A stretch of 36,813 nt of DNA, taken from the NCBI GenBank assembly GCA_964444685.1, contig CAYUIG010000034.1, positions 1 through 36,813 of the forward strand, read 5' to 3'. Below, piece after piece: positions 16,311 through 24,961 of the stretch. The translations under genes and the position numbers were made by a program. The notes beneath the pieces are model-generated. The model saw nothing but the letters and a program-made list of their open reading frames with translations, was not told the DNA's origin and searched no databases. The DNA comes from CAYUIG01 sp964444685. GTDB lineage: Bacteria; Gemmatimonadota; Gemmatimonadetes; Longimicrobiales; RSA9. Position 1 is the stretch's first letter, and every line of letters begins with the position of its first letter.

Positions 16311-16726
16311 CCGACCTCCCCCTTCCGGCGCATCAGCGCATCGAGCACGCCATTCACGAAGCGCGCGCTCTCGTCGGAGCCGTAGCGGTCGGCGAGGCGC
16401 ATGGCTTCGCGGATGGCCACCTTCGGCGGCACGTCGGCGGGGTGGAGCAGCTCGGCCGCACCGATGCGCAGGACGTTGCGATCGATTGCCGAGAGCCGTT
16501 CGAGCCGCCAGTTGGTGAGCGCGCCCGCAAGCGCGCGATCGATGTCGTCGCGATGGTCGGAAACGATGCCGATCAGCCGCTCGAGGTGTTCGCGCACGCC
16601 CGGCGCCAGTACGCGATCCGTGCTCAATGCGGCGAGCGTGTCGCGCGGCGTCGCGTCCCCGCGCGACTCCCAGGCGTACAGTACCTGGAGCGCCCGGGCG
16701 CGCGCCCGGCTACGCTCCCGTGCCAT
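16307..16726 (-). CDS. nusB: Transcription antitermination factor NusB
   Basis: A 139-residue all-helical protein that binds boxA RNA with NusE/S10 during rRNA antitermination. The pattern is RERSRARARALQVLYAWE, then VSDHRDDIDRALAGAL, WRLERLSAIDRNVLRIGAAEL and VAIREAMRLADRYGSDESARFVNGVLDAL split across the C-terminal helices. It starts at ATG 16726, 17 bp inside ribH. The ribH-nusB pairing is common in bacteria. The stop forms the CTGA junction with the glycosyltransferase gene. Confidence 0.95.
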   Translation of the reverse strand: MARERSRARARALQVLYAWESRGDATPRDTLAALSTDRVLAPGVREHLERLIGIVSDHRDDIDRALAGALTNWRLERLSAIDRNVLRIGAAELLHPADVPPKVAIREAMRLADRYGSDESARFVNGVLDALMRRKGEVG

Positions 16727-17159
16727 CGACGAGGCGGCGCCGCAGTCCGGCCATTTCGAGTGCGCTTTCCGCGGCCTCCCAGCCCTTGTTGCCCAGTCGG
16801 CCGCCGGCGCGTTCGCGCGCCTGGTCCGCGTCCTCGGTCGTCAGCACGCCGAACGCGATGGGCACGCCGGTGTCGAGGGAAACGCGCGCGAGGCCGGCTG
16901 CGGCCGCGTTCGCAATGTGCTCGAAGTGCGCGGTGTCGCCACGAATCACACAACCCAGTGCGACGACCGCTTCATAACGTTCCGCGCCGAGCGCGAGCTG
17001 CGCGGCGATCGGCAGCTCCCACGCGCCCGGCACGTACAGTTCATCGATCTCCGTCACGCCGCGCGCGGCGAGGCATGCACGCGCACCCGCGAGCAGCCGC
17101 TCCGTGATCTGCTCGTTGAAGCGGCTCGTGACGATCAGATAGCGGCCGGCCTGATTCAC
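16710..17159 (-). CDS. ribH: 6,7-dimethyl-8-ribityllumazine synthase
   Basis: Condenses 5-amino-6-ribitylaminouracil with 3,4-dihydroxy-2-butanone 4-phosphate, the penultimate riboflavin step. The 149-residue product has SRFNEQITERLL, the VPGAWELPIA substrate loop, ALGCVIRGDTAHFEHIA with the catalytic His region, and GVLTTEDADQARERAGG at the C-terminus. The GTG start overlaps the ribBA stop as GTGA. It lies in the order ribD-ribE-ribBA-ribH and overlaps nusB by 17 bp. Confidence 0.96.
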   Translation of the reverse strand: MNQAGRYLIVTSRFNEQITERLLAGARACLAARGVTEIDELYVPGAWELPIAAQLALGAERYEAVVALGCVIRGDTAHFEHIANAAAAGLARVSLDTGVPIAFGVLTTEDADQARERAGGRLGNKGWEAAESALEMAGLRRRLVDGTGA

Positions 17160-18394
17160 TGGCTGCCCGTTGCAGGAACCGGCAGCTCTTCGAGGAGGTG
17201 TCCCAGCTTCGTGCGCTTGGTCGCGAGGTAGCCGCGGTTGTGCCGGCCGGGCGTGACCTGCAACGGCTCGCGACCGGTGATCTTCAGGCCGTATCCCTCG
17301 AGGCCTACGATCTTGCGCGGATTGTTCGTGAGCAGCCGGACCGAGCTGAGGCCGAGGTCGAGCAGGATCTGCGCACCGACGCCGTAGTCGCGCAGGTCGG
17401 GCTTGAAGCCGAGCGACTCGTTCGCCTCCACCGTGTCCTGCCCCGCATCCTGCAGTGCGTACGCACGCACCTTGTTGGCCAGCCCGATGCCGCGCCCTTC
17501 CTGGCGCAGATAAACGACCGCGCCCTCCCCCTCCTCATCGATGCGGCGCAGGGCCGCGTGCAGCTGCTCGCCGCAGTCGCAGCGCAGGGAGTGGAAGATG
17601 TCGCCCGTCAGACACTCGGAGTGCATGCGCACGAGCACGTTCTTCTTCCCGGCGATGTCCCCCTTCACGATGGCCAGGTGCTCGCGGTGGTCGACCTGGT
17701 TCTCGAACGCGATCACGCGGAAGTCGCCAAGGTCCGTGGGCAGGCTCGCCTCGGCCACACGCTTCACGAGCCGCTCGTTCTTCAGCCGGTACGCAACGAT
17801 CTGCGCAACCGTGATGAAGCGCAGGCCGTGCTTCTGCGCGAATACTTCCAGCTCCGGACGGCGCGCCATCGTGCCGTCCTCGTTCATGATCTCGCAGATC
17901 ACGCCTGCGGACTCGAGGCCTGCAAGGCGCGCGAGGTCGACGGAGGCCTCGGTCTGACCGACACGGCGCAGCACGCCGCCGGGCTTCGCACGCAGCGGGA
18001 AGACGTGACCCGGGCGGCGCAGGTCGGCCGGCGTACTCGCCGGATCGATCAGGACCTCGATCGTGCGCGCACGGTCGTACGCGCTGATCCCCGTCGTCAC
18101 ACCGAAACGCGGATGCGCATCCACCGAAACGGTGAACGCGGTGCGCATCGCCTCGGTGTTCTGCTCGGTCATCAGATTGAGCCCGAGCGCGTCCGCACGC
18201 TCCGGCGTGAGCGCCACGCAGATGAGGCCGCGGCCCCACGTGGCCATGAAGTTGATCATCTCGGGCGTGACCCGTGCGGCTGCACCGACGAGGTCGCCCT
18301 CGTTCTCGCGATCCTCGTCATCGGCGACGATCACCAGCTTCCCTGCGGCAATGTCGCGGATCGCGTCTTCGACGCTGTCGAACGTCATCCTCAT
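17156..18394 (-). CDS. ribBA: Bifunctional 3,4-dihydroxy-2-butanone-4-phosphate synthase / GTP cyclohydrolase II
   Basis: Provides both precursors of riboflavin synthesis. Residues 1 to about 205 are the RibB part, with VADDEDRENEGDL binding ribulose 5-phosphate and Mg and HVFPLRAKPGGVLRRVGQTEA. From about 210 the RibA part follows, with zinc ligands in SECLTGDIFHSLRCDCGEQLH, then YLRQEGRGIGLANKVRAYALQ and LTNNPRKI. Both halves look intact. ATG 18394 overlaps the ribE stop as ATGA; the second ATG at 18388 has GGGAG at a better 7-nt distance, so the true start may be 18388. The C-terminal tail extends a little past the cyclohydrolase core. Confidence 0.97.
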   Translation of the reverse strand: MRMTFDSVEDAIRDIAAGKLVIVADDEDRENEGDLVGAAARVTPEMINFMATWGRGLICVALTPERADALGLNLMTEQNTEAMRTAFTVSVDAHPRFGVTTGISAYDRARTIEVLIDPASTPADLRRPGHVFPLRAKPGGVLRRVGQTEASVDLARLAGLESAGVICEIMNEDGTMARRPELEVFAQKHGLRFITVAQIVAYRLKNERLVKRVAEASLPTDLGDFRVIAFENQVDHREHLAIVKGDIAGKKNVLVRMHSECLTGDIFHSLRCDCGEQLHAALRRIDEEGEGAVVYLRQEGRGIGLANKVRAYALQDAGQDTVEANESLGFKPDLRDYGVGAQILLDLGLSSVRLLTNNPRKIVGLEGYGLKITGREPLQVTPGRHNRGYLATKRTKLGHLLEELPVPATGSQ

Positions 18395-18996
18395 TCTCCC
18401 GGCTCGCGCTGCTCGAGCCAGTGCAGTACGTAGCGACCCAGCAGGTCGCCCTCGAGGTTTACCCGCGCTCCCGGCTGGAGGTGCCTGAGCGTGGTATGCT
18501 CGAGAGTGTACGGGATCAGCGCGATCCGGGCCATGCCCGGCCCCGGCATCTCGCTGACCGTGAGACTCACGCCCTGGACCGTCAGGGAGCCGCGCGGCAC
18601 CGTCACCGCCGCCACTTCCGGCGGCAGCGCCACCGTGATGCGCGTCTCCGAGGGTCCCGGCTCCACGGATTTCACCACCCCCGTGCCATCGACGTGACCC
18701 TGCACGAGGTGGCCGCCCACACGGTCACCGAAGCGGAGTGCACGCTCGAGGTTGACCTCGTCACCCGCAGCGCGCTCGCCCAGTGTCGTCCGCCCGAGCG
18801 TTGTTGCGACGGCGACCATCTCGACCGTTGCATCATCGAAGTGCGCGACCGTGAGGCAGACGCCATCCACCGCGACCGAGTCGCCTTCGCGCAGGCCGTC
18901 CAGGATCACACGTGCGGCGATGCGGAATCGGCGGCCATCCGCGACCGGGTCGGCCGAAACGATGCGGCCGACCTCCTCGACAATCCCCGTGAACAT
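18391..18996 (-). CDS. ribE: Riboflavin synthase alpha chain
   Basis: Dismutates two lumazine molecules into riboflavin. The 201-residue product has the two internal barrel repeats: MFTGIVEEVG with GDSVAVDGVCLTV, and FGDRVGGHLVQGHVDGTGVV with GSLTVQGVSLTV. Its ATG shares one base with the ribD stop (TGATG). The frame upstream of the ATG is the shadow of ribD and is rejected. The C-terminal helix (LGRYVLHWLEQREPG) is the trimerisation element of the family. Confidence 0.96.
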   Translation of the reverse strand: MFTGIVEEVGRIVSADPVADGRRFRIAARVILDGLREGDSVAVDGVCLTVAHFDDATVEMVAVATTLGRTTLGERAAGDEVNLERALRFGDRVGGHLVQGHVDGTGVVKSVEPGPSETRITVALPPEVAAVTVPRGSLTVQGVSLTVSEMPGPGMARIALIPYTLEHTTLRHLQPGARVNLEGDLLGRYVLHWLEQREPGE

Positions 18997-20054
18997 CAGA
19001 ACGGATCCAGCGTGAACAGGATGTCCTCGCCGATCGGCCGCACCTCGTGAAATCGCCAGGAGCTCGGCGGCTTCGAGTCGAACACGAACGCGGGTGCGCC
19101 CTCGGAGCCGATGAATCGCGGTGCGCAGAAGAGGTAGAGCCGCTGCACGAGGTCGGCGGACAGCAGCGATCCCGCAATGCGCCCGCCCCCCTCGCACAGC
19201 ACACGATGCAGACCGTTCTCGCGGACTGTCGCGAGTGCGGCGTGCGCATCCAGTCCGTTCGGTGCGCGCGGCACACGCAGCACGCGTACGCCGGCATCCT
19301 CGAGTGCGCGCATGCGACCGGCGGGGGCGTCGTCGCCGGCAAGGACGATCACGGGCACATCCGCTGCCGTGCGTACGAGCCGCGAGTCCAGCGCGAGCGT
19401 GGCATTGGAGTCGATCACCACCCGTGTGGGCTGGATGCGCGGCGTGATGCTGCCGCGCACCGTGAGCGCAGGGTCATCGGCGTGCGCTGTGGCGCTGCCC
19501 ACGAGGATCGCGTCGAATCCCGCGCGCAGCCTGTGCACTTCGGCACGCGCGGCCTCACCGGTGATCGGCGTCGGCGCACCCGGCCGTTCCGCGATGCGTC
19601 CGTCCAGTGACAGCGCGAGCTTGATTGCGACCCAGCAGCCGCTGGATTCGCGCGCATGAAAGAATGCCGGATCGAGTGCGCGCGCTTCCAACTCGAGCAG
19701 ACCACCCTGCACCGCGATGCCTCGTTCCGCGAGCACGGCGCCGCCGCCACGCGCATGCGGATCCGGATCGTGCGCCGCGAACACGACACGTGCGATGCCC
19801 GCGCGCTGGATCGCATCGGTACACGGCGGCGTCTTTCCTTCGTGCGCACACGGTTCGAGCGTGACGTAGAGCGTCGCGCCACGTGCGGCACTTTCTGCCT
19901 GCTGGATCGCTCGCACTTCGGCGTGCGGGCCGCCGTACTCCTCGTGCCAGCCCTCGCCCACGATGCGGCCATCGCGCACGAGCACGGCGCCGACCATTGG
20001 ATTCGGATGGACGCGTCCCCAGCCGCGCGGCGCGAGCTCCAGCGCGCGCCGCAT
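18996..20054 (-). CDS. ribD: Bifunctional diaminohydroxyphosphoribosylaminopyrimidine deaminase / reductase
   Basis: Performs the deamination and ribosyl reduction after the RibA step. The deaminase half (to about residue 140) carries PNPMVGAVLVRDG and the zinc site HAEVRAI with EPCAHEGKTPPCTDAI. The reductase half has IKLALSLDGRIAE, FDAILVGSATAHADDP, TRVVIDSNATL and VLCEGGGRIAGSLL. The ATG at 20054 gives 352 residues and starts at MRRALELAPRGWG, a few residues shorter at the N-terminus than many homologues. No other start codon lies between it and the stop of the upstream gene 10 nt away. No FMN riboswitch precedes it. Confidence 0.95.
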   Translation of the reverse strand: MRRALELAPRGWGRVHPNPMVGAVLVRDGRIVGEGWHEEYGGPHAEVRAIQQAESAARGATLYVTLEPCAHEGKTPPCTDAIQRAGIARVVFAAHDPDPHARGGGAVLAERGIAVQGGLLELEARALDPAFFHARESSGCWVAIKLALSLDGRIAERPGAPTPITGEAARAEVHRLRAGFDAILVGSATAHADDPALTVRGSITPRIQPTRVVIDSNATLALDSRLVRTAADVPVIVLAGDDAPAGRMRALEDAGVRVLRVPRAPNGLDAHAALATVRENGLHRVLCEGGGRIAGSLLSADLVQRLYLFCAPRFIGSEGAPAFVFDSKPPSSWRFHEVRPIGEDILFTLDPF

Positions 20055-20064
20055 CCAGCCGGCG

Positions 20065-21033
20065 TCAGATGGAGAGCCGGAGGGCGAGGGTGCCGTAGAG
20101 GCCGCCACGGGAGACGTAGTCGTCGCCGTCGCCGCCCGACTGCCAGCCGGCGCCGGCCACGAGGCTGAAGACGAGGCGAGTGTATGCAGCATCGCCCCAG
20201 AGGGTGAAGCGGCTGGTGTCGAAGTCGTCGTCGCGGAAGTCCTGCGCAGTGGCTTCCTGGATGCGCATGGATACATCGGCAGACGTGCGATCCCAGCCGA
20301 TGCCACCATTGAAGCCGATACCCGCGAAACGCTTGCCCACGGCCGCGCGCACGCTCCATGAAGCCACATCATCCAGCTGTACGTGTGCTGGTACCTGCTG
20401 AGCAGCCACAGTGAAGCCGACTTCGTTCCGCACTTCTGCGAGAACATCGGGGTCCCCATGCCAGATCCGACCGAACCCGCGACGCATCAGGGACAGCGAC
20501 AATCCCGGAGCCGTGAACGACTCCCGCAGGATTCCCAGGCGCACACCGATGCCCCAGGAATGGATCCGATCGCCGCTCCACTCATCCGCATCCGGCAAAC
20601 CGACGCCGACGATGCTGGCCAGCAGATCGACGGATCCGAACCCGCCGACGGTGGGCCCGAGCGTGACGCCATCGAAGAGCCCGACACTCGCATCGATGCC
20701 GAGGGCACTCATTGCGAGCGTGTGCTCGTCCGCGTCGCTCGAACTCCGCAGCCGCGGCACCTCGCCGCGTGCGAACGTCCAGCGCCCCGTGATCGTCACG
20801 CGCGGTGTCGCGCCGATGCGCATGCCGATCGTGCTGGCCGTGCCCGCCACCGGATTGCCCGACGCCGCTGCAACGGCGGAGCGCACGAGCACGACCTCCG
20901 CAGCCTCCGCGGTACGCGCGCAGTACGTGCTCGACTGTGCGCTGCACACCTCGACCAGCCCCTGCCCCGCTCCGGTGCGCGGCATCAGCACACCGAGGCA
21001 TGCGACGACGAGCGCCGCGCGTGCGTTCACCAT
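20065..21033 (-). CDS. Probable outer-membrane beta-barrel protein of unknown function
   Basis: A 322-residue exported protein with a signal peptide (ARAALVVACLGVLMPRTGAGQ). The mature part is built of alternating strands rich in Gly, Ser and aromatic residues (TPRVTITGRWTFARG, GVTLGPTVGGFGSVDLLA, RGGLYGTLALRLSI). It ends in aliphatic/basic strands as barrel proteins do, although the last residue is Ile rather than Phe. Two cysteines (Cys30, Cys38) near the mature N-terminus may form a disulfide. The ATG lies 7 bp inside purM and the stop 10 nt before ribD, so it is wedged into a purine-riboflavin gene string. No family was recognised; the frame is open upstream but that part is purM shadow. 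Confidence 0.8.
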   Translation of the reverse strand: MVNARAALVVACLGVLMPRTGAGQGLVEVCSAQSSTYCARTAEAAEVVLVRSAVAAASGNPVAGTASTIGMRIGATPRVTITGRWTFARGEVPRLRSSSDADEHTLAMSALGIDASVGLFDGVTLGPTVGGFGSVDLLASIVGVGLPDADEWSGDRIHSWGIGVRLGILRESFTAPGLSLSLMRRGFGRIWHGDPDVLAEVRNEVGFTVAAQQVPAHVQLDDVASWSVRAAVGKRFAGIGFNGGIGWDRTSADVSMRIQEATAQDFRDDDFDTSRFTLWGDAAYTRLVFSLVAGAGWQSGGDGDDYVSRGGLYGTLALRLSI

Positions 21034-22073
21034 GGCGAGCCCGCGATGTGGACGCCCGATCCCGGTGCGGTTTCGCCGATGCGGAACGCCTGCTCTCCTG
21101 CGCTGCCGAGCCGCTCGAGCACGTCGTTCGCACGATCGGACGGCACGATCGCAATCATGCCGACACCCATGTTGAACGTCGCGTACATCTCCTCGTCCGG
21201 CACGCTGCCGCGCTCGGCGACGACGCGAAACTCGGGGCCGGGCATCCACGCGCGCGCATCGACGTGCGCACCCACACCCTCGGGCAGCACACGATCCAGG
21301 TTGCCCGGGATGCCGCCGCCCGTGATGTGCGCGAGTGCGTCGATACTGCCGTCGCGAACGAGCGGGAGCAGCGCAGGTGCGTAGGACCGGTGGGTGCGGA
21401 GCAAGACGTCGCCGAGTGTGGCGTCCGTGCCGGGCAGCTCGTCGTCGAGATCCATGCCGAGGCGATCGAAGAAGAGCCGGCGCAGCAGCGAGTAGCCGTT
21501 GGTGTGGAAGCCGTCGGACGCGATGCCGATCAGGGTCTGGCCAGCCTCCACGCGATGGCTGCCGATGCGGCCGTCCTCCTCTACGACGCCGACGATGAAG
21601 CCGGCAAGGTCGTATTCGCCCGGCGCGTAGAAGTCGGGCATCTCGGCCGTTTCGCCGCCGAGCAGCGCGCAGCCGTTGATGCGGCAGCCCTCGGCCACAC
21701 CCGCAACGATCGCCTCCGCTACGCCTTCCTCGAGGCGGCCCATGCCGATGTAGTCGAGGAAGAAGAGCGGTGCCGCGCCCTCGACGAGGATGTCGTCGAC
21801 GCAGTGGTTGACGAGGTCGATGCCGACGGTGTCATGCCGGCCGGCGCGCATCGCGACCTTGAGCTTGGTGCCGACGCCGTCCGCGCTCGCGACGAGGACG
21901 GGGCTGCGATAGCCCGACGGCACGCGGAAGAGGCCACCGAAGCCGCCGGGCTTCGAGAGCACACCGTCGATGAAGGTGCGGCGGACCAGGTCGCCGATGC
22001 GGTCCTTGGCGCGTTCGGCAGCTGCACGGTCGACGCCCGCGTCCCGGTACGTGAGTCCGCTGCGATCAGTCAC
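21027..22073 (-). CDS. purM: Phosphoribosylformylglycinamidine cyclo-ligase (AIR synthetase)
   Basis: ATP-dependent ring closure of FGAM to AIR, the fifth step of purine synthesis. The 348-residue product shows YRDAGVDRAAAERA, VASADGVGTKLKVA, the metal-binding GIDLVNHCVDDILVEGA, ALLGGETAEMP, GEYDLAGFIVGVVE, HTNGYSLLR and HITGGGIPGNLDRVLPEG. The start is GTG at 22073, 8 bp inside the preceding kinase gene. It is the only purine gene in the window. AIR is also a thiamine precursor, but no thiamine gene is nearby. Confidence 0.97.
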   Translation of the reverse strand: MTDRSGLTYRDAGVDRAAAERAKDRIGDLVRRTFIDGVLSKPGGFGGLFRVPSGYRSPVLVASADGVGTKLKVAMRAGRHDTVGIDLVNHCVDDILVEGAAPLFFLDYIGMGRLEEGVAEAIVAGVAEGCRINGCALLGGETAEMPDFYAPGEYDLAGFIVGVVEEDGRIGSHRVEAGQTLIGIASDGFHTNGYSLLRRLFFDRLGMDLDDELPGTDATLGDVLLRTHRSYAPALLPLVRDGSIDALAHITGGGIPGNLDRVLPEGVGAHVDARAWMPGPEFRVVAERGSVPDEEMYATFNMGVGMIAIVPSDRANDVLERLGSAGEQAFRIGETAPGSGVHIAGSPW

Positions 22074-22995
22074 CGGAGTCGGCGAGCGCGGGCTGCTCGA
22101 AGAAGGTGAGCTCGCGGAAGCGGGCGACGCGGTCCTCGATCTCGTCGGTGGTGAGGTCGACGAGCCGGCCGAGGCCGAAGCGCTCGACGGCGAAGGAGCC
22201 CATCGCGGAGCCGTAGATCATGGCGAGGCGGAGCTGATGTGCACCCACGTTGCCGAGACGTGCGAGTGCGCCGATGAAGCCGCCGGCGAACGCATCGCCT
22301 GCGCCGGTCGGATCGAAGACTTCCTCGAGCGGATACCCCGGCGCGAAGAAGACCATGTCGCGAGTGAAGAGGATGGCGCCGTGCTCGCCCTTCTTGACGA
22401 CGATCATCGAGGGGCCGCGCTCCTGGATCCAGCGGGCGGCGCGCAGGAGGTTGTAGTCGCCGGAGAGCTCGCGCGCCTCGCTGTCGTTGACCATGAGCAG
22501 GTCGACGCGCTTCAGCAGCTCGAGCAGCGCTTCGCGGCGGCGGTCGATCCAGTAGTTCATGGTGTCGCACGCGACGAGGCGCGGCGAACGCATCTGGTCG
22601 AGCACCTCGAGCTGCAGGCCCGGGTCGATGTTGCCGAGGAAGATCCACGCGGCATCGCGGCACGCCTCGGGGATCTCCGGCTTGAAGTCGGCGAACACAC
22701 CGAGCCGCGTTTCGCGCGTTTCGCGGCTGTTCAGGTCGAAGCTGTACACGCCACTCCAGCGGAAGCTCTCGCCCGGGCGGCGCATCAGCCCCGAGCAGTC
22801 GACGCCGCGCCGGGTGAGGAACTCCAGCTTGTCGATGGGGAAGTCGTCACCGACGACACCGACGAGATGAACGGGAGCGAAGAGCGACGCGGCCGCACTG
22901 AAGAACGTGGCGGAGCCGCCGAGCGCATCGGTTACGCTGCCGAACGGGGTCTCGACGCTGTCGAGCGCCACACTGCCGACGACGAGGACGCTCAT
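22066..22995 (-). CDS. PfkB-family sugar/nucleoside kinase
   Basis: A 309-residue ribokinase-superfamily kinase. The N-terminus MSVLVVGSVALDSVETPFG and the GGSATFFSAAA segment match the substrate-binding face. The C-terminal signature EVFDPTGAGDAFAGGFIGAL carries the catalytic base Asp235 and the anion hole. KRVDLLMVNDSEARELSG and IVVKKGEHGAILF are also typical. The substrate cannot be fixed. Position between argS and purM, coupled to both, would fit a nucleoside or sugar salvage role, but this is inference. The ATG overlaps the argS stop as ATGA. Confidence 0.9.
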   Translation of the reverse strand: MSVLVVGSVALDSVETPFGSVTDALGGSATFFSAAASLFAPVHLVGVVGDDFPIDKLEFLTRRGVDCSGLMRRPGESFRWSGVYSFDLNSRETRETRLGVFADFKPEIPEACRDAAWIFLGNIDPGLQLEVLDQMRSPRLVACDTMNYWIDRRREALLELLKRVDLLMVNDSEARELSGDYNLLRAARWIQERGPSMIVVKKGEHGAILFTRDMVFFAPGYPLEEVFDPTGAGDAFAGGFIGALARLGNVGAHQLRLAMIYGSAMGSFAVERFGLGRLVDLTTDEIEDRVARFRELTFFEQPALADSGD

Positions 22996-24662
22996 GCGGC
23001 CTCCGCTCTCTCCATGCGCTCCGGCGCATCGAGTCCGAGCAGCGTCAGTCCGTTGCGCAGTACGATGCGGATGGCGCGCGCAAGGGCGAGGCGCGCGTCG
23101 CGCAGCACGGGATCATCCACGAGCACGGCCAGCTCCGGGTTGCGGCTGGGATTGCCGGCGTGGTACCACGAGTTCACACGGCCGGCCAGCGTCTCGAGAT
23201 AGTCGCAGACCAGGTGCGGCGAGCGCGTCTCGGCGGCGCGCGATACGACACCCGGGAACTCGAGCAGCTCCTTCACGATCTCGACCTCCCCGGGTTCGCT
23301 CAGTCGTTCCAGCTGCGGTGCGTCGGACCCCGAGGTGCCCGCCTTGCGGAAGATGCTCATCATGCGCGCGTGCGCATACTGCACCTTGTACACCGGGTTC
23401 TTCTCGGAGTGGTCGAGCGCGAGGTCGAGGTCGAAGAGCATCTGCGTGTCGCCGCGACGCATGAGGAAGAAGTAACGCGCCACATCGACGCCCGTCTCCG
23501 TGAACAGCTCGCGCAGTGTGACAATGGTGCCCGCGCGCTTGCTCAGCTTCGCCTCTTCACCGCCGCGCATGAGGCGCACCATCTGCACGATCTCGACGTC
23601 GAGCAGATCGGGCAGTCCGATGGCGGCGAGGCCGGCCTTCATGCGTGGGACGTAGCCGTGATGGTCGGCGCCCCAGACATCGATCACGTGCTCGAAGCCG
23701 CGGCGTGCCTTGTCGCGATGGTACGCGAGGTCGGGCAGGAAGTAGGTGAAGGAGCCGTCGCTCTTCACCAGCACGCGGTCCTTGTCATCACCGTGTTCGG
23801 TCGTGCGCAGCCACGTGGCGCCGTCGCTGTGATAGACGATGCCCTTGGTCTCGAGTTCCTCGAGCGTGTGCTCGAGCATCTTCTCCTCGTAGAGCTTGCT
23901 CTCGCGGAAGAAGACGTCGAAGCGGACGCGGAACTCGCGCAGGTCGCGCTCCTGCTCGGCGAGCAGCCGTTCGACGGCCCAGTCGCGCAGGAAGCGGAGC
24001 CGCTCGGCATCGGGCATGGCGGCCAGCTCGGCACCGCGCGTGCGCTCCAGCTCCGCGGCCATGTCCTTCAGGTACGCGCCGTGATAGCCGCCCTCCGGAA
24101 TCTCCGCGGCCTCGCCGCGCTGCTGGCGCCAGCGCGCCTCCAGCGATGCTGCGAGCTTGTCGATCTGCGTGCCGGCGTCGTTGACGTAGAACTCGCGCGT
24201 CACATCGTGGCCGGTCCACTCGAGCAGCGATGCGATGCCATCGCCGAGTGCAGCGCCGCGACCGTGCGCGACGTGCAGCGGTCCCGTTGGATTGGCGGAC
24301 ACGAATTCGATCTGGACACGCCGGCCCGCGCCGGCATCACTCCGGCCGTAGTTCGTGTCGGCATCCAGGATCTCGCGCAGCCGCGCCTGAAGGTGACCGC
24401 CCGCGAAGCGGAAGTTGATGAAGCCGGGCCCCGCGATCTCGGCCGACGCGAGGCCGGCCTGATCGAGCGCGAGCCGGTCGACCACCTGCTGCGCGATCTC
24501 GCGCGGCGGCCGACGCAACTTCGGCCCGAGCAGCAGCGCGAGGTTCGTGGCGAGGTCTCCGTGCTCGGGGTTGCGAGGCCGTTCCAGCTGGACGCCCACA
24601 TCCGTGGCGCCCAACTCCCGGCCGATCCGCTCGAGCTGTTCGACGAGTGCGGCCGTGCTCAT
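22992..24662 (-). CDS. argS: Arginyl-tRNA synthetase
   Basis: Charges tRNA-Arg. The 556-residue product has the N-terminal additional domain, then the class I HIGH equivalent HVAHG (130-134, inside NPTGPLHVAHGRGAALG), DAGTQIDKLAASL and the KMSK equivalent LSKRAG in GGEEAKLSKRAGTIVTL. The C-terminal anticodon-binding domain follows (YARMMSIFRKAG, VCDYLETLAGRVNSWYHA). It starts at ATG 24662 overlapping the FmdB-family stop as ATGA, and its own stop overlaps the PfkB gene. Nothing is missing. Confidence 0.98.
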   Translation of the reverse strand: MSTAALVEQLERIGRELGATDVGVQLERPRNPEHGDLATNLALLLGPKLRRPPREIAQQVVDRLALDQAGLASAEIAGPGFINFRFAGGHLQARLREILDADTNYGRSDAGAGRRVQIEFVSANPTGPLHVAHGRGAALGDGIASLLEWTGHDVTREFYVNDAGTQIDKLAASLEARWRQQRGEAAEIPEGGYHGAYLKDMAAELERTRGAELAAMPDAERLRFLRDWAVERLLAEQERDLREFRVRFDVFFRESKLYEEKMLEHTLEELETKGIVYHSDGATWLRTTEHGDDKDRVLVKSDGSFTYFLPDLAYHRDKARRGFEHVIDVWGADHHGYVPRMKAGLAAIGLPDLLDVEIVQMVRLMRGGEEAKLSKRAGTIVTLRELFTETGVDVARYFFLMRRGDTQMLFDLDLALDHSEKNPVYKVQYAHARMMSIFRKAGTSGSDAPQLERLSEPGEVEIVKELLEFPGVVSRAAETRSPHLVCDYLETLAGRVNSWYHAGNPSRNPELAVLVDDPVLRDARLALARAIRIVLRNGLTLLGLDAPERMERAEAA

Positions 24663-24910
24663 TTATCCTTCGACGGCTCGCTCTTCGACTTGTCGCCGCC
24701 TGCGTCCTTCTCCGCCGCCTTCTTGTAGCTCTCGCTCCGATAGTCCGTGATGTAGAAGCCGGAGCCCTTGAAGAGGAGCCCGGCCCCGGCGGAGAGGAGT
24801 CGCTCGACGGCGGCGCCACATTGCGGGCAGCGCTCGAGCGGTGCTTCACTCATGCGCTGGAAATGCTCGAAATGGTGACCGTTCTCGCAGCGATACTCGT
24901 ACGTCGGCAT
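24659..24910 (-). CDS. FmdB-family zinc-ribbon protein
   Basis: An 83-residue protein. MPTYEYRCENGHHFEHFQ and ERCPQCGAAVERLLS form the FmdB/CxxC zinc-ribbon (Cys8, His or Cys ligand, CPQC), followed by GLLFKGSGFYITDYR and a Lys/Ser/Glu-rich disordered tail. The family is widespread and small; FmdB was proposed as a regulator of amidase/formamidase genes, but no general function is established. An AGGAAG lies 3 nt before the ATG. It is 51 bp downstream of the mutase gene, the first noticeable gap after rpsA, and coupled to argS. Confidence 0.9.
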   Translation of the reverse strand: MPTYEYRCENGHHFEHFQRMSEAPLERCPQCGAAVERLLSAGAGLLFKGSGFYITDYRSESYKKAAEKDAGGDKSKSEPSKDK

Positions 24911-24961
24911 AGGCTTCCTGTTTTCTTACCGGTTGCGCCGTGGAATCTGGGGCCGGCGCGC

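Noticed and set aside
20055..20064. FMN riboswitch before ribD
   Set aside because: Only 10 nt separate ribD from the preceding gene and no RFN motif was seen.
21034..21249. N-terminal extension of the outer-membrane-type protein
   Set aside because: The extension is Arg-rich shadow of purM, whereas ATG 21033 gives a proper signal peptide.
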